Shown piece after piece: positions 61,474 to 64,000 of a stretch of 64,000 nt of DNA. The notes beneath the pieces were generated by a model. It was given only the letters and a program-made list of their open reading frames with translations. It searched no databases and was not told the origin of the DNA. The stretch covers positions 48,992 through 112,991 of the forward strand of contig NZ_CAKKNC010000016.1 of NCBI RefSeq assembly GCF_918741285.1, written 5' to 3'. Within the stretch, counting starts at the first letter, position 1. Every line of letters begins with the position of its first letter. The position numbers and the translations under genes are program-made. Source of the stretch: Sphingobium sp. CECT 9361. GTDB taxonomy: Bacteria > Pseudomonadota > Alphaproteobacteria > Sphingomonadales > Sphingomonadaceae.

Positions 61474-62545
61474 TGCCGCCGTCCTTGCCGCTGCCGGATG
61501 TGGTACCCGTTGATCCGCTCTGGCCGGTCTGCTGATCGAGCACGCCAGCGGGATATTGCAGCGGAAAGTCGTTGAGGAGTCGCCAGAGTTCGTAGCCGGT
61601 CGACACCGTGTCCATCATCACCCAGCCACGCACCTTGGCGCCCAGCCGCACGAATGGCTCTTTTGGCCAAGGGCGCGCGCCCGTCTTCTGTTCGACAAGT
61701 ACGCGAAACAGGCCGCTGGGCGAGGCCGACACGTCGATGGCGCGGACCTGACCGTTGAACATGCCGACCGCTACGGAGGGCCAGCCACTGAACTGGATAG
61801 CGGGCCAGCCTTCAAATTCCAGTCGGACGGGCCGGCCCGGATAGATGAGCGGCACGTCACGCCCATCCACATACAGCTCCACTACCCGCACCGCCTGTTC
61901 GGGGGCAAAGGTGGCTATGATGTCGCCTTCCTTCACCATCGTTGCATTGTCGCCGCCCAGGATGCGCAAGACGCGACCGGTGCGCGGCGCGCGTACGATC
62001 TGAACCGACTGACGATTGATGTTGATGTCGAGCCGGTTTCGGTCGGCCAGACTTTTGGCGACCTTGGCTTCATAATCGGCCACCTTGATCTGCGCGAGTT
62101 CCAGATCGCGGCGCGGCGACAGCCCTTCAGAGAACAATTGTTGCATCCGGCCAACGTCGCGCTGGGCCACGGCCATGGCCTGCCGCGTCGCGGCGATCTC
62201 GGCATCGGCCTGCGCACGTTCCGCGCGCAGGCGGCTGAGCAGGTCGGGATCATTGTCGGCTATGCGGGCGATGGGATCGCCCTTCTTAACGATTTCGCCG
62301 TCGGTCACATACCATTGTTCGACACGCCCGGGGACAAGCGCAGTGATGTTCTGCACCCGATCACGCGGGTCAAGCGCAATGACCTGCCCCATGCCGGTGG
62401 AGGTTTGCACCCAGGGGACAAACAGCAGGAAGGCAATAGATGCCACCATGCCGATGAGCAGCATCCAGCCGAGCACGCGCGCGGGGCGCGGCGGGCGCAG
62501 ACTTGCCAGAGTTTTGAAATGCGTAAGGTGATCAGCGCGAAATCG
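61463..62545 (-). CDS. HlyD family membrane fusion protein
   Basis: About 360 residues from the ATG at 62545, inside the end of the ABC gene (14-base overlap). One N-terminal membrane helix (VLGWMLLIGMVASIAFLLF) is followed by a lipoyl-like half (VQNITALVPGRVEQWYV), a long coiled coil (about residues 110-190) and the returning half VQIVRAPRTGRVLRI. It bridges an inner membrane ABC transporter and TolC. The Gly-, Ser- and Thr-rich C-terminal tail (SGSTGTTSGSGKDGG) is unusual. Confidence 0.82.
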   Translation of the reverse strand, partial: RFRADHLTHFKTLASLRPPRPARVLGWMLLIGMVASIAFLLFVPWVQTSTGMGQVIALDPRDRVQNITALVPGRVEQWYVTDGEIVKKGDPIARIADNDPDLLSRLRAERAQADAEIAATRQAMAVAQRDVGRMQQLFSEGLSPRRDLELAQIKVADYEAKVAKSLADRNRLDININRQSVQIVRAPRTGRVLRILGGDNATMVKEGDIIATFAPEQAVRVVELYVDGRDVPLIYPGRPVRLEFEGWPAIQFSGWPSVAVGMFNGQVRAIDVSASPSGLFRVLVEQKTGARPWPKEPFVRLGAKVRGWVMMDTVSTGYELWRLLNDFPLQYPAGVLDQQTGQSGSTGTTSGSGKDGGNAK

Positions 62546-63889
62546 CATCGTCGCCTCCCCGAGCTGCGGCAAAGGCGCTGGGATCCTGCGTCAGCAACTG
62601 GCGTGTCCTGCCCAGCCAAAGCAAATGGTCGAAGCCAAGTGCATCGGGCCGCGCCGTAAAGACGATGATCGTGCCGCCATCCCCGCCGTCCAACTGGTGC
62701 AGCGCTGTGCGCAGCTCTTCGGACGGTAGCATATCGAACAGGTTGGACAGGATGAGCAGTTGGGGCCGGGCGAGAATGGCGCCCGCCAGCTTCAACCGCA
62801 TCGTGTCGGCCACCGACAGCGGCCAGCCCGTCGAGGAAAGGAGGCTGTCCAGTCCCAGCGGCAACCGCGTGATCCGTTCGCCCAGACCCACCAACTCCAG
62901 TGCGTCGAGCACCTTGGCCGAACTCGCGGTAGGATCGGCCAGGCGCAGATAGTCGCGAATGCTGCTTTCCACGATGGTTGGGCGATCGAGGACGATCACG
63001 TCGCTGCGAAGCTGATAGATGTTGAGCGCGCTGATGTCCGCATCACCCAGACTGACGATCCCTGCGTCCGGGCGATAATGGCGTTTCAGCAGGCGCGCCA
63101 GCAACCGGTCGACACCGGGGTCGGCGGCGGCAACGACATGAGCGCCCGCCGGTATGACCAGATCGAATGAGGCTTCCTCTCCGTCTGCCGTGATCCACAC
63201 CTGTCGCAGCGCCAGCGCCCCGTCACGCGGCCTTGCACCGTCCCCTGCTTCGGTCGGAACATCCTCCAACGTGATCGCACGAAACAGGGACAATTCCTCG
63301 ACAGCGGCGACCAGATCGTAAAAGGTATCGAGATAGGGGCCAAGCTGCGCTGCGCCGTAGAATATGCTGGAAAGGATCAATTCCGCAGCGACCAGTTGTC
63401 CAATGGACAACTGCCCCTGAATGACAAGCCATCCCCCCATCGCGAGCAGTACCGCGCTGGCGATGGCATAGAGCAGCAGCAGCGCCACCGCCTGCGGGAA
63501 GGTCGCGCGGAAATGGTTTGCGTGAGCCTCTACATAAGCAGCGGTCCGGTTTTCCGACATGTCCATGGCATAGTCGAGATGGCGGCTGGACTTGTAAAAG
63601 CCGTTAGATGCCCCGACGCTTTCCAGCCAGTGGGCCGTTTCATATTTGCGATGGCTAAGCGCAATGCCGCTTTCCATCGCGCGCCGCGCCCACAGCTTCC
63701 AGATCAACCAGACCGTAAAAATGAACGCCAGGTTGAAGCCCAAAAAAACCGGATGATAGAAGGAGGTGACGATGAAGCCGACCATCGCCTGAAAGAAAAT
63801 CGAGAATCCTCCGACCAGCAGGGAGGGGATCGCTTTCTGCACGTTCATCACTTCAAAGAAGCGGTTGAACAGGTTGATCTGCCCCCCGC
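62532..63889 (-). pseudogene. ABC transporter permease/ATP-binding gene, 5' end cut by IS3-family element; NBD degenerate
   Basis: The remaining 452 codons encode part of a membrane domain with four or more helices (such as LLLLYAIASAVLLAMGGWLVI) and a C-terminal nucleotide-binding domain. Both Walker motifs are altered: the P-loop region reads AAADPGVDRLLA with no GKST, and Walker B reads LILSNLFDML without Asp-Glu. The signature motif is LSVAD instead of LSGGQ. So even an intact copy would be a degenerate ATPase. At 63889 homology to the exporter stops and the IS end begins, so the start is lost. The downstream HlyD and TolC genes may be silenced or driven from the IS. Confidence 0.75.
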
Positions 63890-64000
63890 TGAGTGGCCCA
63901 GAGACTATGATAGTCTGGACCACGAAGGGGACATTGAATGCCAAGCAAGAAGCACAAGCCGGAAGAGATCATCGGCAAGCTACGTGAAGTTGAGATCATA
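63890..64000 (+). mobile_element. IS3-family insertion sequence, left end and start of transposase OrfA (cut by window end)
   Basis: The element begins with TGAGTGGCCC, an IS3-type terminus, and includes the palindrome AGACTATGATAGTCT (63902-63916). An ORF starts at 63938 and reads MPSKKHKPEEIIGKLREVE before leaving the window. The KHxPEEI.. KLREVE start is typical of OrfA of the IS407/ISRj2-like branch of IS3. It interrupts the ABC transporter gene in opposite orientation. The right end and target duplication lie outside the window. Confidence 0.85.
63938..64000 (+). CDS. IS3-family transposase OrfA, N-terminal fragment
   Basis: The first 21 codons only. MPSKKHKPEEIIGKLREVE begins the helix-turn-helix of IS3 OrfA, which binds the element ends; OrfB with the DDE catalytic domain would lie beyond the window. 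It belongs to the element starting at 63890. Confidence 0.8.
   Translation, partial: MPSKKHKPEEIIGKLREVEII

Noticed and set aside
61556..62659. 367-residue open frame on the plus strand
   Set aside because: Antisense to the HlyD and ABC genes, which show clear family structure.

Overview
The window reads as a chromosomal accessory or catabolic region of an alphaproteobacterium, most likely a sphingomonad (Sphingomonadaceae). This rests on three large TonB-dependent receptors, PepSY membrane partners, many short-chain dehydrogenases, aldehyde dehydrogenases and MarR/LysR/AraC regulators, and GC-rich coding DNA. The genus is an inference. I recognised no tRNA, rRNA, CRISPR array or phage genes.

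Layout: 0-2 kb, the end of an indolepyruvate oxidoreductase (iorA-like) and its beta-subunit partner. 2-11 kb, two tandem MarR regulators, then a CoA-thioester operon: acyl-CoA ligase, a thiolase-like protein without the usual catalytic residues, a DUF35::SDR fusion, a cyclase-family metalloprotein, an APC permease and an aldehyde dehydrogenase. It looks like a CoA-dependent retro-aldol side-chain cleavage module. 11-16 kb, an amine-oxidation operon (ornithine-cyclodeaminase-like protein, RidA, FAD oxidoreductase, EamA exporter) divergent from an AraC regulator. 16.5-19.7 kb, two DUF6644-like membrane proteins, a haem lipoprotein, a HupE/UreJ protein and a membrane-anchored protein. 19.8-29.6 kb, two TonB receptor plus PepSY pairs, an NTF2-like protein and a PQQ-type sugar dehydrogenase.

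29.8-37 kb holds a nitrilase and flavin reductase divergent from gentisate 1,2-dioxygenase and a fumarylpyruvate-hydrolase-like enzyme. These face a thioesterase, a MarR regulator and a fused salicylyl-CoA 5-hydroxylase/oxidoreductase, giving a CoA-dependent salicylate-to-gentisate route with no local CoA ligase. 37-42.3 kb, a membrane-anchored winged-helix protein with an apparent frameshift, a cytochrome b561 and a third TonB receptor. 42.5-45.7 kb, alanine dehydrogenase divergent from an Lrp/AsnC regulator, and a MATE exporter.

45.8-60 kb is the most unusual part. An eight-gene leftward operon (aldehyde dehydrogenase, seven-Asp-box propeller, VOC protein, amino-acid-synthesis-family protein, alpha/beta hydrolase, thiamine-diphosphate enzyme, SDR, second aldehyde dehydrogenase) diverges from a hydratase-like gene and a second SDR. 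Both SDRs lack the catalytic Tyr/Lys and carry the same SGxRN substitution. An MFS transporter, a class III aminotransferase and a LysR regulator with a clear LysR-type box adjoin it. I cannot match this gene set to a named pathway.

60-64 kb is a TolC-HlyD-ABC export operon. Its ABC gene has a degenerate nucleotide-binding domain and is cut at its 5' end by an IS3-family element running off the window.
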